Positions 23,118-31,776 of a stretch of 64,000 bases of DNA are shown in pieces. The stretch lies in NCBI RefSeq assembly GCF_019645855.1, contig NZ_CP080999.1:3348001-3412000 (forward strand), read 5' to 3'. The stretch's first letter is position 1; every line of letters begins with the position of its first letter. The position numbers were made by a program, and so were the translations under genes. The notes beneath the pieces were generated by a model. That model did no database searches. It saw only the letters and a list, made by a program, of their open reading frames with translations, and was not told the DNA's origin. This stretch comes from Mycobacterium malmoense. Its GTDB lineage: Bacteria; Actinomycetota; Actinomycetes; Mycobacteriales; Mycobacteriaceae.

Positions 23118-24509
23118 CTAGCAGCCCTTGAGCCGCGCCGCCAGGTACTCGGCCACGGCATTCATCGCGACTCGCTCCTGCCTCATGTCGTCGCGCTCGC
23201 GCACGGTCACGGCGTCGTCCTCTAGCGACTCGAAATCCACCGTCAGGCAAAAAGGCGTCCCGACCTCGTCCTGGCGCCGATAGCGCCGCCCGATGGCGCC
23301 GGCGTCGTCGAAGTCGACATTCCAGCATTTGCGCAACTCGGCGGCCAAGTCACGAGCCTTGGGACTCAAATCGGCGTGCCGGGACAGCGGCAGCACCGCG
23401 ACCTTGACCGGCGCCAGCCGGGGATCCAGCCGAAGCACCGTGCGCTTTTCCATCCCGCCCTTGGCGTTGGGGGCTTGGTCCTCGACGTAGGCGTCGATCA
23501 AGAACGCCATGAACGACCGGGTCAGACCGGCCGCCGGTTCTATCACATACGGGAAGTACCGCGTGTCGGTGGCTTGATCGTAGAACGACAGGTCGACGCC
23601 GGAATGGCTTGAGTGCGTTGATAAGTCGAAATCGGTTCGGTTGGCGACACCTTCCAGCTCGCCCCACGGGTTGCCGACGAAGCCGAACTTGTACTCGATG
23701 TCGACGGTGCGGTCGGAATAGTGGGACAACTTGTCCTTGGGATGCTCGTAGAGCCGCAGGTTCTCCGGATTGATGCCGAGATCGGTGTACCACTGCAGCC
23801 GGGTGTCGATCCAATACTGGTGCCACTGTGGAGCGGTCGACGGTTCGACGAAGAACTCCATTTCCATCTGCTCGAATTCGCGGGTGCGGAAGATGAAGTT
23901 GCCCGGGGTGATCTCGTTGCGAAAACTCTTGCCGATCTGCCCGATGCCGAACGGCGGCTTGCGGCGCGCGGTCGTCACCACGTTGGCGAAGTTGATGAAG
24001 ATGCCCTGCGCGGTCTCCGGACGCAAATAGTGCAGCCCCTCCTCGGTCTCGATGGGCCCGAGGTATGTCTTGAGCATCATGTTGAACTCGCGGGGCTCGG
24101 TCCACTGCCCGGGCTCGCCGGTGTCCGGGTCGCGGATGTCGGCCAGCCCGTTGGGCGGCGGATGCCCGTGTTTGGCTTCGTAGGCCTCGATGAGATGGTC
24201 GGCGCGGTAGCGCTTGTGGGTGATCAACGACTCGACCAGCGGGTCGTGGAACACCTCGACGTGGCCGGAGGCCACCCACACCTGCCGCGGCAGGATGATC
24301 GACGAATCGATTCCGACGACGTCGTCGCGGCCGGTGACCACCGAGCGCCACCACTGCCGTTTGATGTTCTCCTTGAGTTCCACCCCCAGCGGGCCGTAAT
24401 CCCACGCCGATTTCGTGCCGCCGTAGATCTCGCCCGAGGGATAGACGAAGCCCCGCCGTTTGGCCAGGTTGACAACGGTGTCGATGACAGACGCCACGGG
24501 GCGGTGCAC
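23118..24509 (-). CDS. glyS: Glycyl-tRNA synthetase
   Basis: A class II homodimeric synthetase of about 463 residues. Recognisable parts are VVNLAKRRGFVYPSGEIYGG at the N-terminus, motif 2 (FRNEITPGNFIFRTREFEQM), and motif 3 near AAGLTRSFMAFLIDA. The GTG at 24509 (VHRPVASVID) matches the known mycobacterial N-terminus and length. The longer frame to 24602 would begin inside the SmtB operator palindrome and adds a poorly conserved leader. It is divergent from smtB, as in M. tuberculosis. The 3' end touches the MPTR remnant. Confidence 0.96.
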   Translation of the reverse strand: MHRPVASVIDTVVNLAKRRGFVYPSGEIYGGTKSAWDYGPLGVELKENIKRQWWRSVVTGRDDVVGIDSSIILPRQVWVASGHVEVFHDPLVESLITHKRYRADHLIEAYEAKHGHPPPNGLADIRDPDTGEPGQWTEPREFNMMLKTYLGPIETEEGLHYLRPETAQGIFINFANVVTTARRKPPFGIGQIGKSFRNEITPGNFIFRTREFEQMEMEFFVEPSTAPQWHQYWIDTRLQWYTDLGINPENLRLYEHPKDKLSHYSDRTVDIEYKFGFVGNPWGELEGVANRTDFDLSTHSSHSGVDLSFYDQATDTRYFPYVIEPAAGLTRSFMAFLIDAYVEDQAPNAKGGMEKRTVLRLDPRLAPVKVAVLPLSRHADLSPKARDLAAELRKCWNVDFDDAGAIGRRYRRQDEVGTPFCLTVDFESLEDDAVTVRERDDMRQERVAMNAVAEYLAARLKGC

Positions 24510-24598
24510 TCCCTTTCCGGATCGGGCAGACTCGTGCGGCGGCGAACCGCCGCTCGCCAAAACATCAGTCATGGTATCGACCACCGCCAGGTTCTTTG

Positions 24599-24618
24599 AC
24601 ATGCATCATCATGCATGT
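24599..24618. promoter_or_regulatory. SmtB operator candidate between glyS and smtB
   Basis: ACATGCAT-CATC-ATGCATGT is a perfect 8-bp inverted repeat with a 4-bp centre. It lies 90 bp before the smtB start and 90 bp before the glyS start. ArsR/SmtB repressors bind palindromes of this size upstream of their own genes. The M. tuberculosis SmtB homologue Rv2358 autoregulates from the same interval. Binding here is inferred from symmetry and position. Confidence 0.65.
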
Positions 24619-24708
24619 GACAGTGGAAGGCGGCCGATCGTGATTCCGACAGTGGACGCTCGATCAACGCTCCAACTACCCGGCACTTCTCAAGGTGATG
24701 ACTCTTCC

Positions 24709-25128
24709 ATGGTGATGTCCTCCTCAACGCCGACCACCGCCGACGGCGAGACGAGATCGGACGCGAGCGTGGTAGCCCACGAGCATGGCCGAGCTGGGTC
24801 CGCGGAACACTCCGCGTTCCCCGAATATCCCGTCCCGCCGTCGCGGGAGATCCTCGACGCCGCCGGCGAGCTGCTGCGCGCGCTGGCCGCACCCGTGCGG
24901 ATCGCCATCGTGCTGCAGTTGCGCGAGTCCCACCGCTGCGTACACGAACTGGTCGACGCGCTCGGCGTGCCGCAGCCGCTGGTCAGCCAGCACCTGAAGA
25001 TCCTCAAGGCGGCCGGCGTGGTCGCCGGGGAGCGCTCCGGCCGGGAAGTGCTGTACCGGCTCGCCGACCACCACCTCGCCCACATCGTCATCGACGCCGT
25101 CGCCCACGCCGGCGAGGACACGCCATGA
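24709..25128 (+). CDS. smtB: ArsR/SmtB-family zinc-responsive repressor
   Basis: A 139-residue winged-helix repressor. LLRALAAPVRIAIVLQLRES and VPQPLVSQHLKILKAAGVV are the ArsR DNA-binding helices. RLADHHLAHIVIDAVAHAGE carries the alpha-5 His/Asp zinc ligands. It is the orthologue of M. tuberculosis Rv2358, which releases DNA when zinc binds and so derepresses furB. The start at 24709 matches the known N-terminus and has AAGGTG upstream. furB follows 52 bp later in the same operon. Confidence 0.94.
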   Translation: MVMSSSTPTTADGETRSDASVVAHEHGRAGSAEHSAFPEYPVPPSREILDAAGELLRALAAPVRIAIVLQLRESHRCVHELVDALGVPQPLVSQHLKILKAAGVVAGERSGREVLYRLADHHLAHIVIDAVAHAGEDTP

Positions 25129-25180
25129 CCCGCGCCGGCGTGGGAATGCCGCCCGCTTGCGGGGAAGAGGAGCGGCGCCA

Positions 25181-25573
25181 ATGACGGGTGCCAGCGTCCG
25201 TTCCACCCGTCAGCGGGCGGCGATTTCCACGCTGTTGGAGACGCTCGACGAGTTCCGCTCGGCCCAGGAGCTGCATGACGAGCTGCGGCGCCGCGGCGAT
25301 AGCATCGGCCTGACCACCGTCTACCGGACGCTGCAGTCGATGGCGGCGGCGGGATTGGTCGACACGCTGCGCACCGACACCGGCGAGTCGGTCTACCGCA
25401 GGTGCTCGGATCATCATCACCACCACCTGGTGTGCCGCCGCTGTGGTTCCACCGTCGAGATCGGCGGCCACGAGGTCGAGGAGTGGGCGGCGCAGGTGGC
25501 CGCCAAGCATGGCTTCTCCGACGTCAGCCACACCATCGAGATCTTCGGAACGTGCTCGGACTGCGCGTCCTGA
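25181..25573 (+). CDS. zur: Zinc uptake regulator FurB/Zur
   Basis: A 130-residue Fur-family repressor that uses zinc as corepressor. VRSTRQRAAISTLLETLDEF begins the winged helix and GLTTVYRTLQSMAAAGLV is the recognition region. SDHHHHHLVCRRCGS holds regulatory His and the structural CxxC, and the second CxxC is CSDC near the C-terminus. GAAGAGGAG precedes the ATG. It is second in the smtB operon: zinc relieves SmtB repression, producing Zur, which then shuts zinc uptake genes. It was historically called furB. Confidence 0.95.
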   Translation: MTGASVRSTRQRAAISTLLETLDEFRSAQELHDELRRRGDSIGLTTVYRTLQSMAAAGLVDTLRTDTGESVYRRCSDHHHHHLVCRRCGSTVEIGGHEVEEWAAQVAAKHGFSDVSHTIEIFGTCSDCAS

Positions 25574-25592
25574 AGACGGCCCGGCATCGAAA

Positions 25593-26021
25593 TCAACCCA
25601 TTAGCGCGCGACGTATGTCGGCTCCGGTATCGAGCACCAGCAGGATCAGGGTGCGCAGGGCGTCGTCGGTCAGGCCGCCCCCGGGAAAGTTGTAGCGCAG
25701 CATGACGTCCGCGGTTTTAGACGCACCCTTGCCCGAGTTGCGTTGCACGGCCTTCTGATTGGCCTTCTCGAGCAGCGTCACGCTGCCAAAGTTGCTCTCC
25801 CGCGCCCGCTTGGCGACCTGGTCACCGATCTTCTTGGTCAGCGGCAGGTCCCACGCCAAGATCTGGGTCAGCGACACCAGGTCGAGGCCTTCGGCGATGT
25901 TCACCACCCGCAACGAGGCCAACGTGCCGTTATGGCGCACCGTCAGCGCGCCGTCGGGTTCCTCCTCGACGGCAAGGACGTCGCGGAGTATCGGTGCCAG
26001 GCGCTCCTGCAGCGACGGCAC
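25593..26021 (-). CDS. Conserved mycobacterial protein (Rv2360c-like)
   Basis: A 142-residue cytosolic protein of unknown function, the same length as I recall for Rv2360c. The N-terminus is VPSLQERLAPILRDVLAVEE, with a conserved LVSLTQILAWDLPLTKKIGD and a C-terminal LRTLILLVLDTGADIRRAL. No catalytic motif is recognised. The GTG start uses the last base of the uppS TAG stop, so its translation is coupled to uppS. It converges on zur with a 19-bp gap. Confidence 0.82.
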   Translation of the reverse strand: MPSLQERLAPILRDVLAVEEEPDGALTVRHNGTLASLRVVNIAEGLDLVSLTQILAWDLPLTKKIGDQVAKRARESNFGSVTLLEKANQKAVQRNSGKGASKTADVMLRYNFPGGGLTDDALRTLILLVLDTGADIRRALMG

Positions 26022-26911
26022 TAGGCGCTCCCGAACCGTCGATCGCGGGACGCGTATTCCTCGCAGGCCGCCCACAGGTCGCGGCGGTCGTAGTCGGGCC
26101 ACAGCTTGTCCTGAAAGACGTATTCGGCGTAGGCGGCCTGCCACAGCATGAAATTGCTGGACCGATGCTCGCCCGAGGTGCGCAGCAAGAGATCCACGTC
26201 CGGGATGTCGGGCCGCTGCAGGTGCCGGGCGACCGTGTCCTCGGTGATCCGCTCCGGGTTGAGCCTGCCCGACGCGGACAAACGAGCGATTTCCCTTGTG
26301 GCTTCGGCGATTTCGGTGCGGCCTCCGTAGTTGACGCAGTAGTTGACGGTGATGACGTCGTTGCGCGCCGTCATCTTCTCCGCGATCACCAATTCGTTGA
26401 TGACGCTGCGCCACAGGCGCGGCCGGGAGCCTACCCACCGGATCCGGACCCCGAGCTCGTTCAGGTTCACGCGTCGCATCCGCACCACGTCGCGGTTGAA
26501 CCCCATCAGGAAGCGGACTTCGTCGGGAGAACGCTTCCAGTTCTCGGTGGAAAAGGCGTAAAGGCTGAGCCACTTGACCCCGAGTTCGATTGCGCCGCAA
26601 ACGATATCGATGACAACCGCCTCGCCCGCCTTATGGCCGTCGGTGCGGCTGAGCCCGCGCTGGGTGGCCCAGCGGCCGTTGCCGTCCATCACGATGGCGA
26701 CGTGAGCGGGCAGCCGATCGGCCGGAATCCGCGGCGCGGCCGCCTTCGACGGATGCTGCGGCGGGCGGCGCGGGCCGCCGCCGGGCGACGGCGGCAGCTC
26801 CGGGAACGCGACGGGCCAGGTCGACTTGTCCGGAAAGGTCGGGTAGTCGACGGGCGCGGGGGGCAGCTGAGGAAAGTCGGTTGACTTCGGCTTCCGCGCG
26901 TTGCTAGCCAC
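26021..26911 (-). CDS. uppS: Decaprenyl diphosphate synthase (cis-prenyltransferase)
   Basis: A 296-residue UppS-family enzyme, identical in length to M. tuberculosis Rv2361c. It makes decaprenyl diphosphate, the lipid carrier for peptidoglycan, arabinogalactan and LAM. The catalytic Asp is D76 in VMDGNGRWA. Other family motifs are SLYAFSTENWKRS and the C-terminal RTSGEHRSSNF and LWPDY. An Ala/Pro-rich N-terminal extension (1-65) is typical of mycobacterial versions. Its start overlaps the recO 3' end by 8 bp, and its stop shares a base with the next start. Confidence 0.96.
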   Translation of the reverse strand: MASNARKPKSTDFPQLPPAPVDYPTFPDKSTWPVAFPELPPSPGGGPRRPPQHPSKAAAPRIPADRLPAHVAIVMDGNGRWATQRGLSRTDGHKAGEAVVIDIVCGAIELGVKWLSLYAFSTENWKRSPDEVRFLMGFNRDVVRMRRVNLNELGVRIRWVGSRPRLWRSVINELVIAEKMTARNDVITVNYCVNYGGRTEIAEATREIARLSASGRLNPERITEDTVARHLQRPDIPDVDLLLRTSGEHRSSNFMLWQAAYAEYVFQDKLWPDYDRRDLWAACEEYASRDRRFGSA

Positions 26912-27701
26912 AGGCCGTATCCTGCCCGATCGGCGCCGCGCGCCGTTCGGCGATCGTGCGGTCGGCCCGATACGTCCGCTCTACCAGCGGCAACGTTTTG
27001 AGCTGTCGCTCCAGATGCCATTGCAGGTGCGCGGCCACCAACCCGCTGACGTGGCTGCGGTGCGATTGTGGCGCCCCTTCGGCGGCCTCCCAATCGCCGT
27101 CGTGCAGCGCGGACATCAGATCCAGCACACCCAGCGGCGGTGTGGTCGAACCGGCCGGGCGGCAGTGCGCGCAGACGCTGCCCCCGGCGGCGACGTGAAA
27201 CGCCCGATGCGGACCGGGCGTGGCGCAGCGGGCGCACTCGGTCAGCGCCGGCGCCCACCCGGCGATGCCCATGGCACGCAGCAGATAGGCGTCCAACAGC
27301 AGGTCACGGGGCCGGTGCCCGTCGGCCACCGCTCGCAGCGCGCCCACCGTGAGCCGGTGCAGCGCCGGGGCCGGCGCCCGCTCCTCACCGGCGAGGCGTT
27401 CGGCGGTTTCCAGCATCGCGCACCCACAGGTGTACCGGCCGTAGTCGCTGACGATGTCGGTGGCGAACGCGTCGATGGAGACGACCTGGGTGACGATGTC
27501 GAGGTTGCGGCCGGGGTGCAGTTGCACGTCGATGTGCGCGAACGGCTCCAGCCGCGCGCCGAATTTGCTGCGGGTACGGCGGACACCCTTGGCCACCGCG
27601 CGAACCAGCCCGTGATCGCGGGTCAGCAGGGTGACGATCCGGTCGGCTTCGCCGAGCTTGTGCTGGCGCAGCACCACCGCCCGGTCTCGATACAGCCGCA
27701 T
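26904..27701 (-). CDS. recO: DNA repair protein RecO
   Basis: A 265-residue recombination mediator that loads RecA with RecF/RecR. The N-terminal OB fold starts MRLYRDRAVVLRQHKLGEAD. The helical part contains a zinc motif CARCATPG with VCAHC. Length and synteny match Rv2362c. It is first gene of the recO-uppS-Rv2360c run and diverges from amiA2, leaving 61 bp for both promoters. Confidence 0.95.
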   Translation of the reverse strand: MRLYRDRAVVLRQHKLGEADRIVTLLTRDHGLVRAVAKGVRRTRSKFGARLEPFAHIDVQLHPGRNLDIVTQVVSIDAFATDIVSDYGRYTCGCAMLETAERLAGEERAPAPALHRLTVGALRAVADGHRPRDLLLDAYLLRAMGIAGWAPALTECARCATPGPHRAFHVAAGGSVCAHCRPAGSTTPPLGVLDLMSALHDGDWEAAEGAPQSHRSHVSGLVAAHLQWHLERQLKTLPLVERTYRADRTIAERRAAPIGQDTACG

Positions 27702-27762
27702 CTCAATAGTTTTGCACCCCGCCGCGACATCGCTGGTATCCGCGCCGATAGTCTCGTACCCC

Positions 27763-29259
27763 GTGGTTGGCGCTTTTGGGGCCCTTTCCGGCTCGGGTTC
27801 CGGGTCCGGCGGCCGGCGCCTGCCGACGCTGACTGACCTGCTCTACCAGCTGGCCAGCCGCGCGGTAACCTCCGACACGCTGGTGCGCCGTTCCCTGCAC
27901 GCCATCCATACGAGCCAGTCCACCCTGAACGCGTTCCGGGTGGTGCTCACCGAGTCGGCGCTGGCCGACGCGGCGGAGGCCGACCGGCGCCGGGCGGCCG
28001 GGGACACCGCCCCGTTGCTGGGCATCCCGATCGCGGTCAAAGACGACGTCGACGTTGCTGGGGTGCCCACCGCGTTCGGTAGCGAGGGGTATGTCGCGCC
28101 CGCCACCCACGACGCCGAGGTGGTTCGCCGGCTGAAGGCGGCCGGCGCGGTGATCGTCGGCAAGACCAACGCCTGCGAACTGGGTCAGTGGCCGTTCACC
28201 AGCGGACCCGGATTCGGACACACCCGCAACCCCTGGTCGCGCCGGCACACCCCGGGCGGATCGTCGGGCGGAAGCGCGGCCGCGGTGGCCGCGGGCCTGG
28301 TCACGGCGGCGATCGGCTCCGACGGCGCGGGTAGCATCCGCATCCCCGCCGCGTGGACGCATCTGGTGGGCATCAAGCCGCAGCGCGGCCGCATCTCCAC
28401 CTGGCCGTTGCCGGAGCCGTTCAACGGCATCACCGTCAACGGCGTGCTGGCCCGCACGGTGGCCGACGCGGCGCTGGTGCTCGACGCCGCGTCCGGCAAC
28501 GCGGAGGGCGACCGGCACAAACCGCCCCCGATCACGGCGTCCGACTATGTCGGGAAGGCGCCCGGACCGCTGAACATCGCGCTGTCAACCAGGTTCCCCT
28601 ACACGGGTTTTCGGCCCAAACTGCACCCCGAAATCCTCGCCGCGACCCGGGCCGTGGGCAAGCAACTCGAGCTGCTCGGCCACACCGTGGTGCCCGGCAA
28701 CCCCGACTACGGGCTGCGGTTGTCGTGGGACTTTCTCGCCCGGTCCACCGCGGGCCTGCGGGACTGGGAGGAGCGGCTGGGTGACGGGGTCATCCTGGAC
28801 CCCCGCACGCTGGCCAATCTGCGCATGGGCCACGTGCTGGGACAGGCGATCCTGCGCAGCGCACGCCGCCACGAAACCGCCGACCAGCGTCGGGTCGGCT
28901 CGATCTTCGACATCGTCGACGTGGTGCTGGCGCCGACCACCGCGCAGCCACCGCCGTTGGCGCGCGCCTTCGACCGGTTGGGCAGCTTCGGCACCGACCG
29001 CGCCATGATCGCCGCGTGCCCATTGACCTTTCCGTGGAACGTGCTGGGCTGGCCGTCGATCAACGTGCCGGCCGGGTTCACCTCGGAAGGCCTGCCCATC
29101 GGTGTGCAGCTGATGGGTCCGGCGAACAGCGAGGGCATGCTGATCTCGCTGGCCGCGGAGCTGGAGGCCGTGTGCGGCTGGTCGACCAAGCAGCCACCGG
29201 TGTGGTGGAACGCCGGCACCGACACGCCGCCCGCCGGCGCGCCGCCGCCGCGCCGCTGA
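27763..29259 (+). CDS. amiA2: Amidase (amidase-signature family)
   Basis: A 498-residue Ser-cisSer-Lys amidase. The catalytic Lys lies in PIAVKDDVDVAG, the first Ser region in HTPGGSSGGSAAAVAAG, and the nucleophile in GSDGAGSIRIPAAW. It acts on carboxylic amides; the natural substrate is unknown. A GTG start at 27763 (VVGAFGALSGSGS) gives the same N-terminus as M. tuberculosis AmiA2 (Rv2363), also upstream of era; frames beginning earlier would run into recO. Compared with my memory of the M. tuberculosis protein it has a ~14-residue Pro/Ala-rich C-terminal extension. Confidence 0.92.
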   Translation: MVGAFGALSGSGSGSGGRRLPTLTDLLYQLASRAVTSDTLVRRSLHAIHTSQSTLNAFRVVLTESALADAAEADRRRAAGDTAPLLGIPIAVKDDVDVAGVPTAFGSEGYVAPATHDAEVVRRLKAAGAVIVGKTNACELGQWPFTSGPGFGHTRNPWSRRHTPGGSSGGSAAAVAAGLVTAAIGSDGAGSIRIPAAWTHLVGIKPQRGRISTWPLPEPFNGITVNGVLARTVADAALVLDAASGNAEGDRHKPPPITASDYVGKAPGPLNIALSTRFPYTGFRPKLHPEILAATRAVGKQLELLGHTVVPGNPDYGLRLSWDFLARSTAGLRDWEERLGDGVILDPRTLANLRMGHVLGQAILRSARRHETADQRRVGSIFDIVDVVLAPTTAQPPPLARAFDRLGSFGTDRAMIAACPLTFPWNVLGWPSINVPAGFTSEGLPIGVQLMGPANSEGMLISLAAELEAVCGWSTKQPPVWWNAGTDTPPAGAPPPRR

Positions 29260-29299
29260 TGCCGGCGTTAGGCCGCGACAACGCGGGTACCCGTTCGGG

Positions 29300-30757
29300 A
29301 TGGACCAATCCGATGCTCCGCTGCTTCATGCGCTGACCGACTACCGCGACAAGAACCGGTACGGGTTCACGCCGCCGGGCCACCGGCAGGGCCGCGGCAC
29401 CGACGACCGGGTCCTGGCGGTGCTGGGCCGTGAACCGTTCCTCGACGACGTGCTGGCCAGCGGCGGGCTGGACAACCGCAGGACCAGCAACAAGTACCTG
29501 AAGCGCGCGGAGGACCTCATGGCCGAGGCGGTGGGTGCCGACTTCGCATGGTTCTCCACGTGCGGCAGCTCGCTGTCGGTGAAGGCGGCGATGATGGCCG
29601 TAGCCGGTGGTGACGGCGGCCTGCTGTTGGGCCGGGACAGCCACAAGTCCATCGTGGCGGGCCTGATTTTCTCCGGCGTGCAGCCTCACTGGATCACGCC
29701 CCGCTGGGACGCCGAGCATCACTTTTCGCATCCGCCCTCACCGCGGCAGGTGGAGCGGACGTGGGAAAGGCATCCCGACGCCGCCGGTGCGCTCGTCGTG
29801 AGCCCCAGCCCGTATGGCACCTGCGCCGACATCGCCGGAATCGCCGAGGTCTGCCACGCTCGTGGCAAGCCGCTGATCATCGACGAGGCGTGGGGCGCGC
29901 ACCTGCCGTTTCATGAGGACCTGCCGACCTGGGCGATGGATGCCGGCGCGGACATCTGCGTCGTGAGCGTGCACAAGATGGGTGCCGGTTTCGAACAGGG
30001 CTCCGTGTTTCACGTGCAGGGCGATCTCATCGACCGGGACCGCCTTTCGGCCTGCGCGGATCTGCTGATGACCACCAGCCCCAACGTCCTGGTCTATGCC
30101 GCGATGGACGGATGGCGGCGGCAGATGGTCGAGCACGGTCACGAATTGCTCGGTGCCGCACTGGATTTGGCGAGTCAGCTGCGCGAGGACATCGAACTCA
30201 TCCCGGATGTGCAGGTGCTCAACGACGAGCTGCTCGGCGTGCAGGCATCCCATGACCTGGACCGGTTGCAGGTGATGATGGACGTCTCGGCCACCGGCAC
30301 CTCGGGCTATCAGGCCGCCGACTGGCTGCGCGCGTACGCCCATATCGACGTCGGGATGAGCGATCATCGCCGCATCCTGGCGACCCTGTCCTTCGCCGAC
30401 GACAAGACCACCGCGGGCCGCCTGACCGAGGCGCTGTGGGCGTGGCGCAAGGCGGCCAACGACCTCGACCGGCCGTCGCGAATCGACCTGCCGTCGCCCG
30501 AGCAGCTGCAACTAGAAACCGTTTGCCTGCCGCGTGACGCGTTCTTCGGACGCGTCGAGGCGGTGCCGTCGCATCGTGCCGCGGGACGTGTTGCCGCCGA
30601 ACAGGTCACGCCGTACCCGCCCGGCATTCCCGCCGTCGTGCCCGGCGAGCGCCTCAACGACGCCGTGCTGGACTACGTTTGCTCGGGTGTGCGCGCCGGC
30701 ATGAACATCCCCGACGCGGCGGATCCGTCGCTGCGGACCATCCGGGTGCTGGTGTGA
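29300..30757 (+). CDS. Orn/Lys/Arg decarboxylase-family PLP enzyme
   Basis: A 485-residue fold-type I PLP enzyme of the basic amino acid decarboxylase family. The short bacterial form lacks the N-terminal wing domain. RYGFTPPGHRQGRG starts the catalytic fold. LIIDEAWGAHLPFH has the PLP Asp and His, and VVSVHKMGAGFEQGS the Schiff-base Lys. A C-terminal domain follows (PYPPGIPAVVPGERL). The substrate among Lys, Orn or Arg cannot be told from sequence. It follows amiA2 by 40 bp on the same strand and converges on era. I do not recall it at this place in M. tuberculosis, so it may be an insertion in this lineage. Confidence 0.9.
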   Translation: MDQSDAPLLHALTDYRDKNRYGFTPPGHRQGRGTDDRVLAVLGREPFLDDVLASGGLDNRRTSNKYLKRAEDLMAEAVGADFAWFSTCGSSLSVKAAMMAVAGGDGGLLLGRDSHKSIVAGLIFSGVQPHWITPRWDAEHHFSHPPSPRQVERTWERHPDAAGALVVSPSPYGTCADIAGIAEVCHARGKPLIIDEAWGAHLPFHEDLPTWAMDAGADICVVSVHKMGAGFEQGSVFHVQGDLIDRDRLSACADLLMTTSPNVLVYAAMDGWRRQMVEHGHELLGAALDLASQLREDIELIPDVQVLNDELLGVQASHDLDRLQVMMDVSATGTSGYQAADWLRAYAHIDVGMSDHRRILATLSFADDKTTAGRLTEALWAWRKAANDLDRPSRIDLPSPEQLQLETVCLPRDAFFGRVEAVPSHRAAGRVAAEQVTPYPPGIPAVVPGERLNDAVLDYVCSGVRAGMNIPDAADPSLRTIRVLV

Positions 30758-30768
30758 GGCCGTGAGCG

Positions 30769-31668
30769 CTAAAAACCAAGCCGGCCAAGCTGTTTGGGGT
30801 CGCTCTGCCAATTTTTGGCGACCTTGACACGCAGGTCGAGGTAGACCTTGGTGCCCAGCAGTTTCTCGATCTGGGCGCGCGCGGCGGTGCCCACCTCCCG
30901 CAGCCGCGCGCCGCGCTTGCCGATGACGATGCCCTTCTGGCTGTCCCGCTCGACGTAGAGGATGGCGTGCACGTCGATGAGGTCATCCCGGCCCTCACGC
31001 GGGTTGACCTCGTCGATCACCACCGCCAGCGAATGCGGCAGCTCGTCGCGCACTCCCTCCAGGGCAGCCTCGCGGATGAGCTCGGCCATCAAAACCTCCT
31101 CGGGCTCGTCGGTCAGCTCACCGTCGGGGTAATAGGCCGGGCCTTCGGGCAGCGCCGCGGCCAGCACGTCGACCAGCACGTCGACCTGCGCGCCGGTTGC
31201 CGCCGACACCGGAACGATTTCGGCGGAATCGCCGACCAGCTCGCTGACCGCGACCAGCTGCGCGGCCACCCGGTCTTTGGGCACCTTGTCGATCTTGGTG
31301 ACGATGACTACAAGCTTGGTCCTGGGAGCGACCGCGCGAACCTGGTCGACGATCCACCGGTCGCCCGGGCCGATCGCCTCGTCGGCCGGGATGCACAACC
31401 CGATCACGTCGACCTCGGCATAGGTGTCGCGGACCAGGTCGTTGAGCCGCTTGCCCAGCAGCGTGCGCGGCCGGTGCAGGCCGGGGGTGTCGACCAGGAT
31501 GATCTGGAAGTTCTCCCGGTGCACGATCCCGCGAATGGTGTGCCGGGTGGTCTGCGGCCGCGTCGAGGTGATCGCCACCTTGGCGCCGACGAGCGCGTTG
31601 GTCAGCGTCGACTTGCCGGTGTTCGGCCGGCCGACCAAACACACGAAGCCCGAACGGAATTCAGCCAT
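30769..31668 (-). CDS. era: Ribosome-assembly GTPase Era
   Basis: A 299-residue essential GTPase for 16S rRNA maturation. G1 is GRPNTGKSTLTNALVG, G3 is DTPGLHRP, and G4 is VTKID. The C-terminal KH domain includes GIVIGKRGARLREVGTAARA. It lies downstream of the Rv2365c/Rv2366c/ybeY run, as in M. tuberculosis. YbeY, also a 16S rRNA maturation factor, is in the same cluster. Confidence 0.97.
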   Translation of the reverse strand: MAEFRSGFVCLVGRPNTGKSTLTNALVGAKVAITSTRPQTTRHTIRGIVHRENFQIILVDTPGLHRPRTLLGKRLNDLVRDTYAEVDVIGLCIPADEAIGPGDRWIVDQVRAVAPRTKLVVIVTKIDKVPKDRVAAQLVAVSELVGDSAEIVPVSAATGAQVDVLVDVLAAALPEGPAYYPDGELTDEPEEVLMAELIREAALEGVRDELPHSLAVVIDEVNPREGRDDLIDVHAILYVERDSQKGIVIGKRGARLREVGTAARAQIEKLLGTKVYLDLRVKVAKNWQSDPKQLGRLGF

Positions 31669-31715
31669 GGCACCCGACGGCGATGCGTGAGGTGGAGTTG
31701 GGCGGTCGGCCTATC

Positions 31716-31775
31716 GCCGAGCGTGCACACAGGGCGACTTTTGCGCGGATTTCTCGCCATGAGTGCACGTTCGGC
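31716..31775. repeat. Intergenic palindrome between era and the Rv2365c-like gene
   Basis: GCCGAGCGTGCA (31716-31727) pairs with TGCACGTTCGGC (31764-31775), 12 bp with one G-T. An inner GGCGA/TCGCC pair lies at 31733-31737 and 31754-31758. It fills the gap between the two genes. I recall similar GAGCGTGC-flanked palindromes in other mycobacterial intergenic regions, but I cannot confirm copy number here. Confidence 0.6.
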
Positions 31776-31776
31776 G

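Noticed and set aside
22512..23225. A 237-codon plus-strand open frame across the MPTR remnant and the glyS 3' end.
   Set aside because: Overlaps glyS antisense, has no recognisable domain and its composition is Arg-rich, typical of a complement frame.
25593..26600. A 335-codon extension of the Rv2360c-like frame through uppS.
   Set aside because: uppS occupies that DNA in another frame. The GTG at 26,021 matches the expected 142-residue protein.
26904..27836. A long plus-strand frame opposite recO.
   Set aside because: Antisense shadow of recO; no family resemblance and no ribosome binding site.
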